14,699 nt of DNA from Pseudomonadota bacterium. GTDB taxonomy: Bacteria; Pseudomonadota; Alphaproteobacteria; Rhizobiales; Rhizobiaceae. Position numbers and translations under genes: made by a program. The notes beneath the pieces are model-generated. The model ran no database searches, was not told the DNA's origin, and saw only the letters and a program-made list of their open reading frames with translations. The stretch lies in assembly GCA_023451915.1 (NCBI GenBank), contig JAEXXS010000076.1:1-14699 (forward strand), in the 5' to 3' direction. Shown piece after piece: positions 13,972 to 14,699 of this stretch. How positions within the stretch are numbered: the stretch's first letter is position 1; each line of letters starts with the position of its first letter.

Positions 13972-14699
13972 TCAAAACAGTAGTCGGATTGCAATTCCGA
14001 GACATGCCGCGAGCAACAGCACCAGCGGCATGTTGAGCCTCAGTACGACAAGCAACAATGCCGCCGCGCCTGCGATCAGGACGGCGGCATTGTCTATTGT
14101 GCTCCAGACCGGCACGGGCAGCGTGAACGGCCCGACGGCCTTCTCCACCACCTGCGCAAACAGCACATGCAGCGAGAACCACAGCGCGAGATTGGCGATC
14201 ACGCCCACGACCGCCGCCGTGATGCCGCTCAGCATCGCCGAAAGCCAGCGCACCTGACGCAGCCGCTCCACAAAAGGCGCGCCCGCCAAAATCCATAGAA
14301 AACACGGCACGAAGGTGAACCACAGGGCAATGATGCCGCCCACAAGGCCGCCCAGAATTGGCGGCAGGCCCGACAGGTTTGCAGCCCCCACGAAGCCGAC
14401 GAAGACCAGCACGAGGATCAGCGGTCCCGGCGTTGTTTCGGCGAGCCCCAGCCCGGTCAGCATTTCGCCCGGCTTCATCCAGCCGAAATGCTCGACCGCC
14501 TGCTGCGCCGTATAGGAAAGTGCTGCATAGGCGCCACCGAATGTCACCGCCGCCAGTTTTGAGAAGAACGCTGCTTCCTGCACGAAGACATGCGCGTCCC
14601 CGAAAGCCAGATAGAGAAGGACGAGCGGCGCGAGCCAGAGCCCGCCCCAAACCAGCGTTTGCTGTGTGAACTCGCGCAAAGCGCCGGGCGTCGCCTCGC
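13972..14699 (-). CDS. chrA: Chromate transporter ChrA, C-terminal half (partial)
   Basis: The frame is open from the right edge of the window (reading EATPGALREFTQQT there) to a TGA at 13972-13974, so the 5' part is missing. About 240 residues are visible with five or six hydrophobic segments. Motifs of the CHR domain are present: FFSKLAAVTFGGAYAALSYT, GWMKPGEMLTGLGLAETTPG, then PLILVLVFVGFVGA, and FTFVPCFLWILAGAPFVERL. The TFGGAYA and TPGPL blocks are the conserved CHR signatures. Because a linker and hydrophobic segment precede this domain, it is probably the second CHR domain of a long two-domain ChrA, an inner-membrane antiporter that expels chromate. In many bacteria the ion transported by such proteins is untested. 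It converges with prs with no intervening base. Confidence 0.88.
   Translation of the reverse strand, partial: EATPGALREFTQQTLVWGGLWLAPLVLLYLAFGDAHVFVQEAAFFSKLAAVTFGGAYAALSYTAQQAVEHFGWMKPGEMLTGLGLAETTPGPLILVLVFVGFVGAANLSGLPPILGGLVGGIIALWFTFVPCFLWILAGAPFVERLRQVRWLSAMLSGITAAVVGVIANLALWFSLHVLFAQVVEKAVGPFTLPVPVWSTIDNAAVLIAGAAALLLVVLRLNMPLVLLLAACLGIAIRLLF

Noticed and set aside
1..14699. Mobile or defence islands, CRISPR arrays, tRNA or rRNA genes
   Set aside because: No transposase, integrase, regular spacer-repeat pattern, tRNA cloverleaf or rRNA segment was found. Gene content is housekeeping and regulatory, with only short palindromic repeats.

Overview
The window looks like ordinary chromosomal core DNA from an alphaproteobacterium of the order Hyphomicrobiales, most likely Brucella/Ochrobactrum or a close relative. 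The grounds are a BA14K-family protein, a PetP/PetR-type MarR plus response regulator pair, a UbiK–Lgt–NDUFAF7–PgeF–Prs gene set, moderately high G+C with few A/T-rich islands, and intergenic palindromes of the type known as RIME / Bru-RS elements in rhizobia and Brucella. The genus is an inference from gene content and protein style; no search was run.

Left part (1-2586). The end of a BA14K protein gene (+) converges on a metallo-beta-lactamase-fold hydrolase (-) across a bidirectional terminator. Upstream of the hydrolase is a spacer with three stacked hairpins, the last a strong minus-strand terminator. It is followed by a small glycine-rich hydrophobic protein (-), a degenerate palindromic repeat, and ilvE (-), the branched-chain aminotransferase, with its own terminator.

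Middle (2587-7644). A long divergent spacer separates ilvE from a three-gene regulatory cluster on the + strand: MarR-family petP, OmpR-family petR and a membrane sensor histidine kinase. A perfect inverted repeat just before petP may be its operator. The kinase converges on a CsaA-like tRNA-binding protein across a mosaic palindrome. A YbjN-domain gene and ubiK follow, both on the minus strand. They are separated by 428 bases without a gene that hold several strong stem-loops.

Right part (7645-14699). ubiK and lgt diverge around a 142-bp imperfect full-length palindrome. Then on the + strand come lgt, an NDUFAF7-type methyltransferase (8-base overlap), a RIME-like palindrome, pgeF, an M24-fold protein lacking the usual metal ligands, a lipoprotein and prs. 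prs has a terminator-like hairpin in its leader. The window ends inside a convergent chromate transporter gene (-) whose stop codon abuts that of prs.

Functional links: Lgt acylates prolipoproteins such as the one encoded at 12098-12697. NDUFAF7 and UbiK both serve respiration (complex I, ubiquinone), and PetP/PetR is a regulatory pair named from a respiratory-complex locus. I found no transposase, CRISPR array, tRNA, rRNA or defence system. The most notable items are possible attenuators (999-1113 and 12929-12988), the metal-site loss in the M24 protein, the structured 7142-7310 region and the 142-bp palindrome.
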